Shown in pieces: positions 17,544 through 26,032 of a stretch of 64,000 bases of DNA (position 1 is the first letter of the stretch; each line of letters begins with the position of its first letter). The notes beneath the pieces are model-generated. The model did no database searches and was not told the DNA's origin. It saw nothing but the letters and a program-made list of their open reading frames with translations. Source of the stretch: Shimia abyssi (GTDB lineage: Bacteria > Pseudomonadota > Alphaproteobacteria > Rhodobacterales > Rhodobacteraceae); assembly GCF_003014475.1 (NCBI RefSeq), contig NZ_PYGJ01000008.1, positions 62,001-126,000 of the forward strand, written 5' to 3'. The position numbers and the translations under genes were made by a program.

Positions 17544-19106
17544 TTACTTAGAGTATTGGCGGTTGTAGGCTGACTGCATCACGGCCAAGACGTCGCTCAA
17601 ACCGAGTTTCTCGAGCTGAGCCATGTACGCGTCCCAATCGGCTTCGACATCACCGTTGCCCAGAATCCACCCTTGCTGGCGTTCCAGCATGTAGTCGCGG
17701 ATCGTACCCCAGTACTTGTCGTATACTTTCTGCTCTTCGGCGTCGAATGCTACGCCCAGAAACTGATCGATCAGGTAATCGCCTTCGTCATAGAGCGCGA
17801 TACCTTCGAGGGCGAACTCGTTCGACCATTGGATTTCATAGCCATAGTCCTGAAAATACCCACGACCCTGAAGCTGTGACCCAACCTGATACAGTGACCG
17901 GTTTACAGGCCCCGCATCGAGGAATTCTTGTTTGAAGATCGCTTTGCCGTCGACCATTTCATACTGCTCGCCCTCGACACCAAAGTTCGCCAGTCGACGC
18001 CCTTCTTCGGTGAACCAGAAGTCGAAATATTTGATGGTTTCGACGGGGTGTTCGTTGGTGTACCCGATGGCCCATCCGTCAGGTTTGATCGGGATGCGCC
18101 GGTGTTCCTCGATGCGCTTACCAGAGACTGATGCTGGCGGTGCCATTGCCTTGAACTCGAAGCCTTCGATCTCTGAAGAAAGACGGTTGTAGCCGGACGT
18201 TGAGGCAAACCAGTCATGGGTTGCACCACCAAGGTTTTCCGACAACAGAAAGTCACGCGCTGAGCTGCCCCGGGTGAAGATCTCTGCGTCAATCAAGCCG
18301 TCTGCATACCAGCGGGCAAGGTTCTTGATACCTTCGCGATAACCTTCGCCCGCGTAGGGGTGACGGAGCTCGCCATTGTCGACATAGAAGTCGTGATATG
18401 TGTCAGAACCGGACGAGCGACCGTCCCAAAGAGTGACCAGACGGATGAGCTCGGGCCATTGGCGAGCGAAGTAGGGAACTTCGTCGGCGAGGCCGTTGCC
18501 ATTGGGGTCTTGTGTCTTGAAGGCGCGCAATGCAGCTTCAAATTCCTCAACGGTTTGAGGGACTTCAAGACCGAGAGCATCGAGCCAATCGGTGCGGATC
18601 CAGTAGGCCCGCCCATATTTTCCGTCCGGCAGATAGGGGATGTAATACATGTTGCCGTCCGCAGCCGAAATCGCGGCGGCGATTTCAGGGCGTTCCGCAA
18701 AATATGCCTGCAGGTTTGGGGCATGTTCCGCAATCAGATCATTGAGCGGCAGAAATGCGCCTTCTGGACCATATTGGTTCACGAAATCCTTGATCCGGCT
18801 GGACCCTACGATGTCAGGGATGTTCCCACCTGCAAGCATGAGGTTGAGCGCCTCGGTTTTGCCGGTGTTTTCATCCGTGCGCATGTTGGCGCCGACGGTC
18901 ACGTCCTTAAGGTGGATGTTGGTCCATTCCCGAGCTTGTTGTTCCACGGGCCAGTCTTCTTTGTAAACTGGATAGCGGGCGTGATTCATTTGGATCGTCA
19001 GTTCCAGCGGATCGCCTTCGACGATCTTGAGATGGCCGTCTGCGAAGACGGGCGTCGTGATTGCGCTCCCCGCAAGCAATGCCGCCGTTAGAGTTAGTTT
19101 ACGCAT
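17544..19106 (-). CDS. AlgQ-like oligosaccharide-binding protein of ABC importer
   Basis: This is a 520-residue periplasmic solute receptor with a Sec signal (residues 1-22, VFA before Asp-Gly). It strongly recalls AlgQ1/AlgQ2 of Sphingomonas A1: NLMLAGGNIPDIVG, the calcium-loop DPNGNGLADE at residues 200-209, THDWFAST and PDGWAIGYTNEHPVETIK. The AlgQ proteins bind unsaturated and saturated alginate oligosaccharides of two to several sugars. The usual length of such large receptors is 490 to 540 residues. The gene lies between the two permease genes and the lyase, and is followed by a GC hairpin that may raise its expression. Specificity for alginate rather than another polyuronate is inference. 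Confidence 0.88.
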   Translation of the reverse strand: MRKLTLTAALLAGSAITTPVFADGHLKIVEGDPLELTIQMNHARYPVYKEDWPVEQQAREWTNIHLKDVTVGANMRTDENTGKTEALNLMLAGGNIPDIVGSSRIKDFVNQYGPEGAFLPLNDLIAEHAPNLQAYFAERPEIAAAISAADGNMYYIPYLPDGKYGRAYWIRTDWLDALGLEVPQTVEEFEAALRAFKTQDPNGNGLADEVPYFARQWPELIRLVTLWDGRSSGSDTYHDFYVDNGELRHPYAGEGYREGIKNLARWYADGLIDAEIFTRGSSARDFLLSENLGGATHDWFASTSGYNRLSSEIEGFEFKAMAPPASVSGKRIEEHRRIPIKPDGWAIGYTNEHPVETIKYFDFWFTEEGRRLANFGVEGEQYEMVDGKAIFKQEFLDAGPVNRSLYQVGSQLQGRGYFQDYGYEIQWSNEFALEGIALYDEGDYLIDQFLGVAFDAEEQKVYDKYWGTIRDYMLERQQGWILGNGDVEADWDAYMAQLEKLGLSDVLAVMQSAYNRQYSK

Positions 19107-19136
19107 TGGTTCTCCTCCCCTTTTGCGATTTCGTAA

Positions 19137-20018
19137 TTATTCTTTGACACCACCAAGAAGGATGCCCTTCTCGAAGTATTTCTGGATGAACGGGTAGACG
19201 ATCAGCACCGGGATAATCGAACAGACGATGATCGCGGCGGTGACGGTTTCGGCGCTGAACGCCGCATCGGTCTGCACCATGGCAAATTCGTCATTGTCGC
19301 TTAGGTTTGAGATCGTATGGCGCAGGAAGACCTGAAGCGGGATCTTGTCTTCGCTTTGCAGCAAAACCATTGCCCAAAAGAAGCCATTCCAGCGAGAGAC
19401 GATGCAGAACAGCGTGATCGTGGCAATTGCGGGCTTGGAGAGCGGCACAAAAACTTTCCACAAAACCTGGAAGTCATTTGCGCCGTCCATCCGAGCAGCT
19501 TCTTCGAAACTCTGCGGGATGGCCTCGAAGAAGTTGCGCAACAGGATGATGTTGAATGCGTTGACAGCGAATGCCAGGATAATGCCAAACATGCTGTCCA
19601 GCAAGTTCAAGTCCCGCATGTTCAGGAAGAATGGGATCAGCCCTGCGTTAAACCACATCGTGAAGGCAATAAAGAGATTGAAGTATCGCCGTCCCTTGAG
19701 CTGTGGACGCGACAGCGCGTAGGCCCCCGGAATAATGAACAGCAAGCTCATGATCGTCCCGCCGATCGTGTAGATGAACGTGTTGCGGTACGAGACCCAG
19801 AACTGTGGGTCGACCAGGATGTAACCGTATGCCTCAAGCGTGGCATCAATGGGGGTTAAAACAACCTTACCTGCCTGTGCCGCAAAGCCCGAACTGAACG
19901 ACACCGCCGCGATATAGATAAACGGGTAGAGTGTGGCGATGGTGAACATGCCGATCAGGATGGACACAACGATGGCGAAGAGTTTGTCGCCGCGTGAATA
20001 GAGGTTCCAATTCATCAT
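19137..20018 (-). CDS. ABC importer permease (AlgM2 / YtcP-like)
   Basis: The 293-residue membrane permease has about six transmembrane helices. The EAA coupling loop EEAARMDGANDFQVLWKVFV stands near residue 180. The first helix (about 13-35) follows a short cytoplasmic N-terminus, and the protein ends in the usual ILLGGVKE of YtcP-type carbohydrate permeases. It pairs with the permease encoded just upstream to pass oligosaccharides from the AlgQ-like receptor. Only 13 bases separate it from that gene and 30 from the receptor gene. An AGAAG/GGGGGAGAAG purine stretch precedes the ATG. Confidence 0.87.
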   Translation of the reverse strand: MMNWNLYSRGDKLFAIVVSILIGMFTIATLYPFIYIAAVSFSSGFAAQAGKVVLTPIDATLEAYGYILVDPQFWVSYRNTFIYTIGGTIMSLLFIIPGAYALSRPQLKGRRYFNLFIAFTMWFNAGLIPFFLNMRDLNLLDSMFGIILAFAVNAFNIILLRNFFEAIPQSFEEAARMDGANDFQVLWKVFVPLSKPAIATITLFCIVSRWNGFFWAMVLLQSEDKIPLQVFLRHTISNLSDNDEFAMVQTDAAFSAETVTAAIIVCSIIPVLIVYPFIQKYFEKGILLGGVKE

Positions 20019-20031
20019 GGGTCTTCTCCCC

Positions 20032-21030
20032 CTACCAGAGCGACGTGCGCGAGAAGCGGCGCGACAGAGTGTTTGCGGTCATAACGAGGACAAAGGCGAC
20101 CACGGCATTGAACAGGCCACCCGCGGCGGCGAGGTCGTACTGGCCAGACTGAAGGCCCTGCCGATAGATCCACGTGTTGACCACGTCGGCGGTTTCGTAA
20201 GTCGCCGGTTGATAGAGCAGGATGACCAGTTCAAATGACACTTCCATCACGTTCCCGATGCGAATGATCAGCATGATCAGGATCGTAGGAAGGATTGATG
20301 GAACGGTGATCTTCCACATCATCTGCCAGCGATTGGCACCATCAACGACAGCGCTTTCGTAAAGCGACGGGTTCACACCGGCGATTGCAGCCAGAAAGAC
20401 AATCGAACCAAAGCCTGCTTCCTGCCAGATACCTGTTCCCACAAAGATGGGCCGGAACCATTCAGGCTGGGTCAGGAAGTACACTGGATCGAGCCCGAAC
20501 CATCCCATGATCGTATTGACGATACCAGCGGTGGGCGAAAAGGCTGTGATTACGATACCAGCGATGATCACGGAAGAAATGAAGTGTGGCAGATAGACGA
20601 TGGTTTGTGCTGTTCGTTTGTAGGACGCATGCAGCACCTCGTTGAACATAAGCGCAAGGATGATCGGTGCCGGAAATCCAAACATCAGGTTCAGAAAGCT
20701 GATCTTGATTGTGTTCGAGACGGCTCGCAGGAATTGATCGTTGGTAAATAGAGTCTGGAAATGCTCCAGTCCGACCCATGGACTGCCTGCAACACCGCGG
20801 AAGATCGAGTAATCCTTAAAGGCGATTTGCAGCCCGTACATTGGCTTGTAGAGGAAAACGAGGAACCAGACGATCGTGGGCAGCAGCATCAGATAAATCT
20901 GCCATTCGCGTTTCACGTGATCGTATAGTCTGGTCCAGCGGCCATCAGACTGTATTGGACGCTGTGCCTCGCGAGCCTCGATGACGGTGTTTTCGATGGG
21001 CTGGCCACCCGAAGTGTGTTCGTCTGCCAT
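20032..21030 (-). CDS. ABC importer permease (AlgM1 / LplB-like)
   Basis: The 332-residue permease has a long cytoplasmic N-terminus of about 45 residues before the first helix, MLLPTIVWFLVFLYKPMYGLQIAFKDY, of which the YKPMYG turn is typical of LplB/AlgM1 proteins. The EAA loop YESAVVDGANRWQMMWKITV is near residue 225. It should form the channel together with the permease downstream. It starts five bases after the ATPase stop, and the reading frame ends in RFSRTSLW. Lengths and order (ATPase, M1, M2, receptor) are those of the Agrobacterium and Sphingomonas alginate oligosaccharide importers. Confidence 0.87.
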   Translation of the reverse strand: MADEHTSGGQPIENTVIEAREAQRPIQSDGRWTRLYDHVKREWQIYLMLLPTIVWFLVFLYKPMYGLQIAFKDYSIFRGVAGSPWVGLEHFQTLFTNDQFLRAVSNTIKISFLNLMFGFPAPIILALMFNEVLHASYKRTAQTIVYLPHFISSVIIAGIVITAFSPTAGIVNTIMGWFGLDPVYFLTQPEWFRPIFVGTGIWQEAGFGSIVFLAAIAGVNPSLYESAVVDGANRWQMMWKITVPSILPTILIMLIIRIGNVMEVSFELVILLYQPATYETADVVNTWIYRQGLQSGQYDLAAAGGLFNAVVAFVLVMTANTLSRRFSRTSLW

Positions 21031-21034
21031 CTGT

Positions 21035-22111
21035 TCACGCCCCCAAATTCAGAGCGCGACCGGTTTCGGCGTCAAACAGTTTGACCAAATGCGCGGGAAC
21101 GTGCACTTCACCGACACCAGACAGGCCATCTATGTCACCGTGGGTTTCGGCTTTAAAAATTAGGTTTTCGTCGCCATGGCGCGCGTGGAGCAGGGCTTCG
21201 GAACCGAGGGGTTCAACCAGATCCAGTGCAATTGGCAAAGAAGACGTCTGTTCACCCGCCGTGAGGCTGACATGCTCGGGGCGGACGCCTACAATCACGT
21301 CACGTCCGGCCTGTGCACCCGAGGCGCCGATTAGACGGATTTCGGAGTCACCTACTTTTGCACCTGTTTCGGTGAGAGTGCCCTTCATCTGGTTCATTGG
21401 CGGGGACCCGAGAAAGCCTGCTACAAAGGTGTTGGCTGGATTGTTGAACAGTTCCATTGGAGTGCCGACTTGCTCGATTGCGCCGTCGTTCATTACGACG
21501 ATGCGGTCTGCGAGAGTCATTGCCTCGACCTGATCGTGGGTGACGTACACTGAAGTGACGCCCAAGCGTTTATGAAGCCGTTTGATTTCAGCGCGCATCT
21601 GCGTGCGCAGCTTTGCGTCCAGATTGGAAAGAGGCTCATCGAAGAGAAAAACTTTGGGGTGGCGCACAATGGCACGGCCCATCGCGACGCGCTGTCGTTG
21701 GCCGCCAGAAAGGTCTGCGGGGCGACGCTCTAGATATTCCGTCAGACCAAGTATTTCGGCGACTTCTGAAATAGTTGTCTTGATCTCGTCCTTGGGCATT
21801 TTGCGAATGCGCAGGCCAAACGCCATATTGTCGGCCACGTTGAGGTGGGGGTAGAGCGCGTAGTTCTGAAAAACCATCGCGACATCCCTGTCCTTGGGCG
21901 CGACCCGATTCATAACGCGGTCATGGATAGTAAGCTCGCCGGCAGTGATATCTTCCAGCCCCGCAATCATACGAAGCGTGGTCGATTTTCCACATCCGGA
22001 CGGTCCAACAAGGACGACAAATTCCTTTTCTTTGACTGTTAGATCAATGCCGTGGACGACCTGTAACGTGCCGTATGCTTTGACAATTCCGTTAAGATTC
22101 ACTCCGGACAT
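21035..22111 (-). CDS. ABC importer ATPase (AlgS / UgpC-MsmK type)
   Basis: This 358-residue ATPase has the full set of motifs: Walker A GPSGCGKST (near residue 38), Q-loop MVFQNYALYPH, signature LSGGQRQRVAMGRA (near 135), Walker B VFLFDEPLSNLDAKLR and the switch His in VYVTHDQVEAM. The C-terminal third is the OB-fold regulatory domain (about 240-358), with VGVRPEHVSL, as in CUT1 importers. I chose the ATG at 22111 because GGGAGGGG stands just upstream; an in-frame ATG at 22147 has none. It is the first gene of the minus-strand operon, 63 bases from three GntR-type sites. Confidence 0.9.
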   Translation of the reverse strand: MSGVNLNGIVKAYGTLQVVHGIDLTVKEKEFVVLVGPSGCGKSTTLRMIAGLEDITAGELTIHDRVMNRVAPKDRDVAMVFQNYALYPHLNVADNMAFGLRIRKMPKDEIKTTISEVAEILGLTEYLERRPADLSGGQRQRVAMGRAIVRHPKVFLFDEPLSNLDAKLRTQMRAEIKRLHKRLGVTSVYVTHDQVEAMTLADRIVVMNDGAIEQVGTPMELFNNPANTFVAGFLGSPPMNQMKGTLTETGAKVGDSEIRLIGASGAQAGRDVIVGVRPEHVSLTAGEQTSSLPIALDLVEPLGSEALLHARHGDENLIFKAETHGDIDGLSGVGEVHVPAHLVKLFDAETGRALNLGA

Positions 22112-22173
22112 AGTCCCCTCCCAATGACCAAATTGCTGCCCGACCAAAGTCAGTCGGCGAATCAGCGATGCAA

Positions 22174-22219
22174 CTGGTATACTAGTAACTTTACTGGAAT
22201 ACTAGTCTGGTATACTAGT
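22174..22219. promoter_or_regulatory. Three 13-bp GntR-type operators between divergent uronate operons
   Basis: CTGGTATACTAGT occurs at 22174-22186 and 22207-22219, and CTGGAATACTAGT at 22194-22206. The core TGGTATACTA is close to the TGGTATACCA palindrome used by FCD-type GntR regulators of uronate genes. The copies start 20 and 13 bases apart and lie between the ATPase and gntR start codons. They very likely serve as autoregulatory operators for both operons. Confidence 0.8.
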
Positions 22220-22269
22220 TAGAATTCGTGTATCGATAATTCCAGTAATGACTCGAGAGGAGTTTTGAG

Positions 22270-22962
22270 ATGGTACAGGCAACGGTTCCAAGCGAGCGGC
22301 GCACCAGCGTCGATGATGTGTTTGATTTTTTGAATGATCAGATTTTGACACTTCAGTTGAAGCCGGGTGATCGGATTTCGGAGGCCGAAATTGCTGCGCG
22401 CTTTGGCGTGTCGCGCCAACCCGTGCGCGATGCATTTAGTCGACTTGCGAACCTAGACCTTTTGCTGATCCGCCCTCAGCGTGCTACAGAAGTCCGTCGA
22501 TTTTCGATGCGGGAGATTGAGAAGTCGCGGTTCGTACGGGCTGCGATTGAAAAGGAGGTGCTCCTTAGGGCAGCCGATTTGTGTGATGAGCCTGCCACCA
22601 AGCAACTAGAAGCGGTGCTCAAGCTGCAAGATCAAGCGGTAGTCGCCAAGGATGTGGATGCCTTTGGTAAGCTGGATTACCAATTTCACAAGACACTCTG
22701 TGAAATTGCCAAAGCAAATTATGCATTTGATGTGATTCTGGAAGAAAAAGCCAAAATAGACCGTCTGTGTATGCTCGGGCTTGAAAAGGAACAGCGAATG
22801 CCGGACCTGGTAGCCGACCACTGGGCGATTGCCGATGCGGTGAAGGCGCATGATGGCGAGAGCGCAGTCCGGCATGGTATGGCTCATCTGTCGCGGCTCG
22901 ATGAGACTATCGAGCGGATTTCGGTGACAAATGCCAACTATTTCGAGAATTCAGCCACCTAA
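22270..22962 (+). CDS. GntR (FadR/FCD) regulator of the polyuronate locus
   Basis: The 230-residue protein has an N-terminal winged helix-turn-helix (about residues 12-75: LKPGDRISEAEIAARFGVSR). An all-helical FCD ligand domain follows (about 85-215), with YQFHKTLCEIA and the His of VADHWAIADAV as likely metal or ligand contacts. It should sense a uronate intermediate such as KDG or DEH and control the two divergent operons through the three sites immediately upstream. GAGAGGAGTTTTGAG precedes the ATG. It is the first gene of the plus-strand operon carrying MATE, KduI and KduD genes. The ligand is inferred. Confidence 0.88.
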   Translation: MVQATVPSERRTSVDDVFDFLNDQILTLQLKPGDRISEAEIAARFGVSRQPVRDAFSRLANLDLLLIRPQRATEVRRFSMREIEKSRFVRAAIEKEVLLRAADLCDEPATKQLEAVLKLQDQAVVAKDVDAFGKLDYQFHKTLCEIAKANYAFDVILEEKAKIDRLCMLGLEKEQRMPDLVADHWAIADAVKAHDGESAVRHGMAHLSRLDETIERISVTNANYFENSAT

Positions 22963-23030
22963 AGCACGGCGGGCGGTTTTCACGCGCGTCATTGTCAAGT
23001 TGTTCGTTTGGAACGTCCGGAATCCAGTTT

Positions 23031-24404
23031 ATGCATGCATCTACCCTGAAAGACGAGCGCAGTGCGGTTCCGGGCGCTGGTCAGGTGCTGCTTCTTGCGT
23101 GGCCGATGACCCTAAAGGCGGTGTTCCTTCATGGAACAATCGTTATTGATGGTTGGTTGGTATCCTCTTTGGGAGAGCAATCGCTTGCCGCAATGGGCCT
23201 TGCAGCGGCGATTGGAGGCATTGCGTTAGGGGTGATTTTTGCATTTTCCCATGCAATGCAAATTCGGACCGCGCAAGTCTTTGGTGCGCATGAACCTGTC
23301 TTTCAAAAATCTGTGTTGGTCTCAGGTTTGTTTGTCAGCCTTTCAATTGGCATCTTCGGTTTGGGTTTCATTTTTGCTTTTGGCGAAAACCTGATTATCG
23401 CACTCGCGCCAAGTGATGATATTGCGGCCGAGGCTTGGTCCTATCTTGCTGTGTTTTCGCTCGTCATACTGCTCGAGACTGTTGGTCAGTGTCTGTCCAG
23501 CTATTTCAACGGGTGCGGTCGCACACGTCTACCGCTGTATGGCTACTGTTTGTCCGTGCCGATCAACGTTTTGGCAAGCGTTGTGCTGATTCATGGGTAT
23601 CTTGGCATGCCAGCATTGGGTGTTGTTGGGGCGGCGATGGGAAGTGTCATCGCAATTCTGGTGCAAGTTGCGTTTTTTGTCGTGAAGTTACAGGTGATCG
23701 ACGGTTGGCTGCGAAAAGTGCATGGGTGGCGTAATGGCAGCCTGTCCATGACCCTCTGGAGGCACATCGTCTTTGCATTACCAATCGCGGCCACATTTAT
23801 CAGTGCAACTGTTGCCACCCATGTTTGCACGTTGATTTTCGCGAATATGCGTCTGAACGATTTTGCGGCGCTTACATTGATCGCGCCGTGGAGCATGGTT
23901 ATCGGTCAAATCAGTATACAATGGACACAGGCCACCGGTATCATTGTTGCCCAGTTGTTGGGGGAACGCGCGTCAGAGGAAACGTTGGATCGTTTTCTGT
24001 CGCATGCCTGGCGGGGCGCATTTGTGGCGGCGGGAGTGGTGGCGGCCGTATTTGTCGCTTTGGCGTTGTCCGTAGACACGCTCTATTCCGAACTTTCGGA
24101 CGATACGCGCCAGACGCTTTTTAGCTTTTTGCCGATCCTGCTGCTGACGACGTTTCCGCGCACCACTAACGCAATCTGCGGGAACACTCTGCGGGCCAGC
24201 GGCGACACGATTTATGTCATGCACATTTTTGTCTGGTCCCAGTGGCTATTCCGAGTCCCGGCAACTGCGCTTGCCGTTCTGGTTTTCGATGTCTCAGCGC
24301 TCTGGGTTCTGTCGATCATACTTGCCGAGGAACTTTTGAAATTCTGGCCATTCCATAAGCGCCTGTGGCGCGGTGAATGGAAACATGCGGATGTCGCAGC
24401 TTGA
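23031..24404 (+). CDS. MATE-family multidrug/solute transporter
   Basis: The protein of about 457 residues has around twelve hydrophobic segments and MATE/NorM hallmarks: NGCGRTRLPLYGY near residue 165, VPINVLASVVLIHGYLG shortly after, and GVVGAAMGSVIA near 200. MATE proteins exchange cations for organic solutes at the inner membrane. Its place between the uronate regulator and kduI is unusual: these operons normally carry TRAP, SSS or MFS uptake systems. It could export a toxic keto-uronate intermediate or, less likely, import a monomer. The chosen ATG at 23031 gives MHASTLKDERS before the first helix. No strong ribosome-binding site is visible, and the next ATG is far inside. Confidence 0.8.
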   Translation: MHASTLKDERSAVPGAGQVLLLAWPMTLKAVFLHGTIVIDGWLVSSLGEQSLAAMGLAAAIGGIALGVIFAFSHAMQIRTAQVFGAHEPVFQKSVLVSGLFVSLSIGIFGLGFIFAFGENLIIALAPSDDIAAEAWSYLAVFSLVILLETVGQCLSSYFNGCGRTRLPLYGYCLSVPINVLASVVLIHGYLGMPALGVVGAAMGSVIAILVQVAFFVVKLQVIDGWLRKVHGWRNGSLSMTLWRHIVFALPIAATFISATVATHVCTLIFANMRLNDFAALTLIAPWSMVIGQISIQWTQATGIIVAQLLGERASEETLDRFLSHAWRGAFVAAGVVAAVFVALALSVDTLYSELSDDTRQTLFSFLPILLLTTFPRTTNAICGNTLRASGDTIYVMHIFVWSQWLFRVPATALAVLVFDVSALWVLSIILAEELLKFWPFHKRLWRGEWKHADVAA

Positions 24405-24440
24405 CCGCTGTGATTGAATGCAATCGCATCGTAGGAGGAC

Positions 24441-25271
24441 ATGATGCTAAAATCGAACCTAAGGCGCGCCATTGATCCGCGCCATGCCAAGACGATGAAC
24501 ACTAGCGAACTGCGTGCTGAGTTCCTGATTGATGATCTGTTTCAGGACGACGAAGTGTGCCTGACATATTCGCAATATGATCGCATGATCGTGGGTGGGG
24601 CGACGCCCAAAACGGGACCGTTGGTTATCGACGCGGTTGATCAGACCGGGACGCCCTCTTGGTTGGATCGGCGCGAAGCAGTTCTTGTCAATCTGGGCAC
24701 ATCAGGCACTGTTGAAGCTGGCGGCTCTAGCTATGAGATGGGGCGCTGCGACATGCTCTACCTCGGGATGGGGTCAGGTTCCGTCACGTTGAGTGGAGCG
24801 GACGCGCATTTCTATATTATTTCCGCACCGGCGCATCGGGAAATTCCTGCACGTTTGGTCACAATTGAAGACGCTGTTCTGGTGCCGCTTGGTGGGCGCG
24901 ACACCAGCAACGAGCGCATCATATATCAGTTTGTGCATCCGGCGGTTATGGAAAGTTGTCAGATTGTCATGGGCATGACGAAGCTTGGCACCGGTTCCGT
25001 TTGGAACACCATGCCGGCACACTACCATGAGCGCCGCAGCGAGGCGTATCTGTACCTCGATTTGCCTGAAGACCAAAACGTCGTACATCTGATGGGTGAA
25101 CCGGATGAAACCCGTCACATGATCGTCCGCAACGAGCAGGCCGTTTTGTCGCCACCGTGGTCTATTCACTGTGGGGCAGGGACGTCTTCTTATGCTTTCA
25201 TATGGGCCATGGCGGGGGACAATGTTGACTATACCGACGTCGACATGGTCGCGATGGAGGATCTAAGATGA
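24441..25271 (+). CDS. kduI: 5-keto-4-deoxyuronate isomerase
   Basis: The 276-residue cupin-fold enzyme matches KduI in length. It has RRAIDPRHAKTMNTSELR at the start, and the zinc ligands in MPAHYHERRSEAYLY (two His and a Glu, near residue 195) plus the later His in PPWSIHCG. It converts 4-deoxy-L-threo-5-hexosulose uronate (DKI) to 3-deoxy-D-glycero-2,5-hexodiulosonate, the substrate of KduD. This route serves unsaturated GlcA, GalA and IdoA residues, and differs from the DEH-reductase route of the other operon. AGGAGGAC precedes the double ATG. The stop overlaps kduD by four bases. Confidence 0.95.
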   Translation: MMLKSNLRRAIDPRHAKTMNTSELRAEFLIDDLFQDDEVCLTYSQYDRMIVGGATPKTGPLVIDAVDQTGTPSWLDRREAVLVNLGTSGTVEAGGSSYEMGRCDMLYLGMGSGSVTLSGADAHFYIISAPAHREIPARLVTIEDAVLVPLGGRDTSNERIIYQFVHPAVMESCQIVMGMTKLGTGSVWNTMPAHYHERRSEAYLYLDLPEDQNVVHLMGEPDETRHMIVRNEQAVLSPPWSIHCGAGTSSYAFIWAMAGDNVDYTDVDMVAMEDLR

Positions 25272-26023
25272 GCCGGTTTTCGGTGGCCGGATCGCGTGCG
25301 TTCGTAACCGGTGCAAACACCGGGATCGGACAGGCGATCGCCGTGGATTTGGCGCAACATGGCGCGCATGTCATTGCCGTTGGGCGGTCATCAATGGATG
25401 ACACATTGGCCCGGATTGCTGGTGTTGGCGGCAGCGGCAGTGCAGTTCAGGTGGATTTGGGCAGCGTTGCCGGAGCAACCGCTGCGTTTGCTGAGGCCGA
25501 AGCAGCGCATGGTCCAATCGACACGCTGGTCAATAACGCCGGAGTGATCCGGCGCGCGGACAGTCTCGACTTTTCGGAAGAAGACTGGGATGCAGTCATG
25601 GATATCAATCTGAAAGTTGTATTCTTTCTCTCGCAAGCTTTTGCAAGGGCACGATTGGAGGCAAAGCAAGGGGGCAGCATTATCAACATCGCTTCGTTGT
25701 TGTCGTTTCAAGGCGGAATTCGCATCCCGTCATATACTGCTTCTAAAAGTGGTGTGGCAGGCTTGACCAAAACGCTGTCCAACGAGTGGTCAGCGAGCGG
25801 GATCACGGTGAACGCTGTGGCGCCGGGCTATGTCGTTAGCAACAATACGGACGCTTTGCGCGCTGATCCGGAACGCAACAGGGCCATCCTTGAACGTATT
25901 CCCGTCGGGCGGTGGGCTGAACCCACGGATATTGCCGGAGCGGTGACGTTTCTTGCCTCGCCCGCAGCGCGCTATGTCACCGGCATTACGTTGCCCGTGG
26001 ATGGCGGCTGGTTGGCTCGTTAG
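25268..26023 (+). CDS. kduD: 2-dehydro-3-deoxy-D-gluconate 5-dehydrogenase
   Basis: The 251-residue SDR has TGANTGIG (cofactor loop), NNAG near residue 87, and the KduD-typical ASLLSFQGGIRIPSYTASK containing Ser, Tyr and Lys of the catalytic triad. It reduces the KduI product to KDG with NAD(P)H. It starts inside the kduI stop codon (ATGA), so the two enzymes are translated together. The product KDG can be taken by KdgK encoded in the divergent operon. The length and motifs leave little doubt about family. Confidence 0.93.
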   Translation: MSRFSVAGSRAFVTGANTGIGQAIAVDLAQHGAHVIAVGRSSMDDTLARIAGVGGSGSAVQVDLGSVAGATAAFAEAEAAHGPIDTLVNNAGVIRRADSLDFSEEDWDAVMDINLKVVFFLSQAFARARLEAKQGGSIINIASLLSFQGGIRIPSYTASKSGVAGLTKTLSNEWSASGITVNAVAPGYVVSNNTDALRADPERNRAILERIPVGRWAEPTDIAGAVTFLASPAARYVTGITLPVDGGWLAR

Positions 26024-26032
26024 GGAATTGCA

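Noticed and set aside
18360-19091. Plus-strand open frame of 243 codons opposite the AlgQ-like gene
   Set aside because: Shadow frame; the receptor with signal peptide and calcium loop is on the minus strand.
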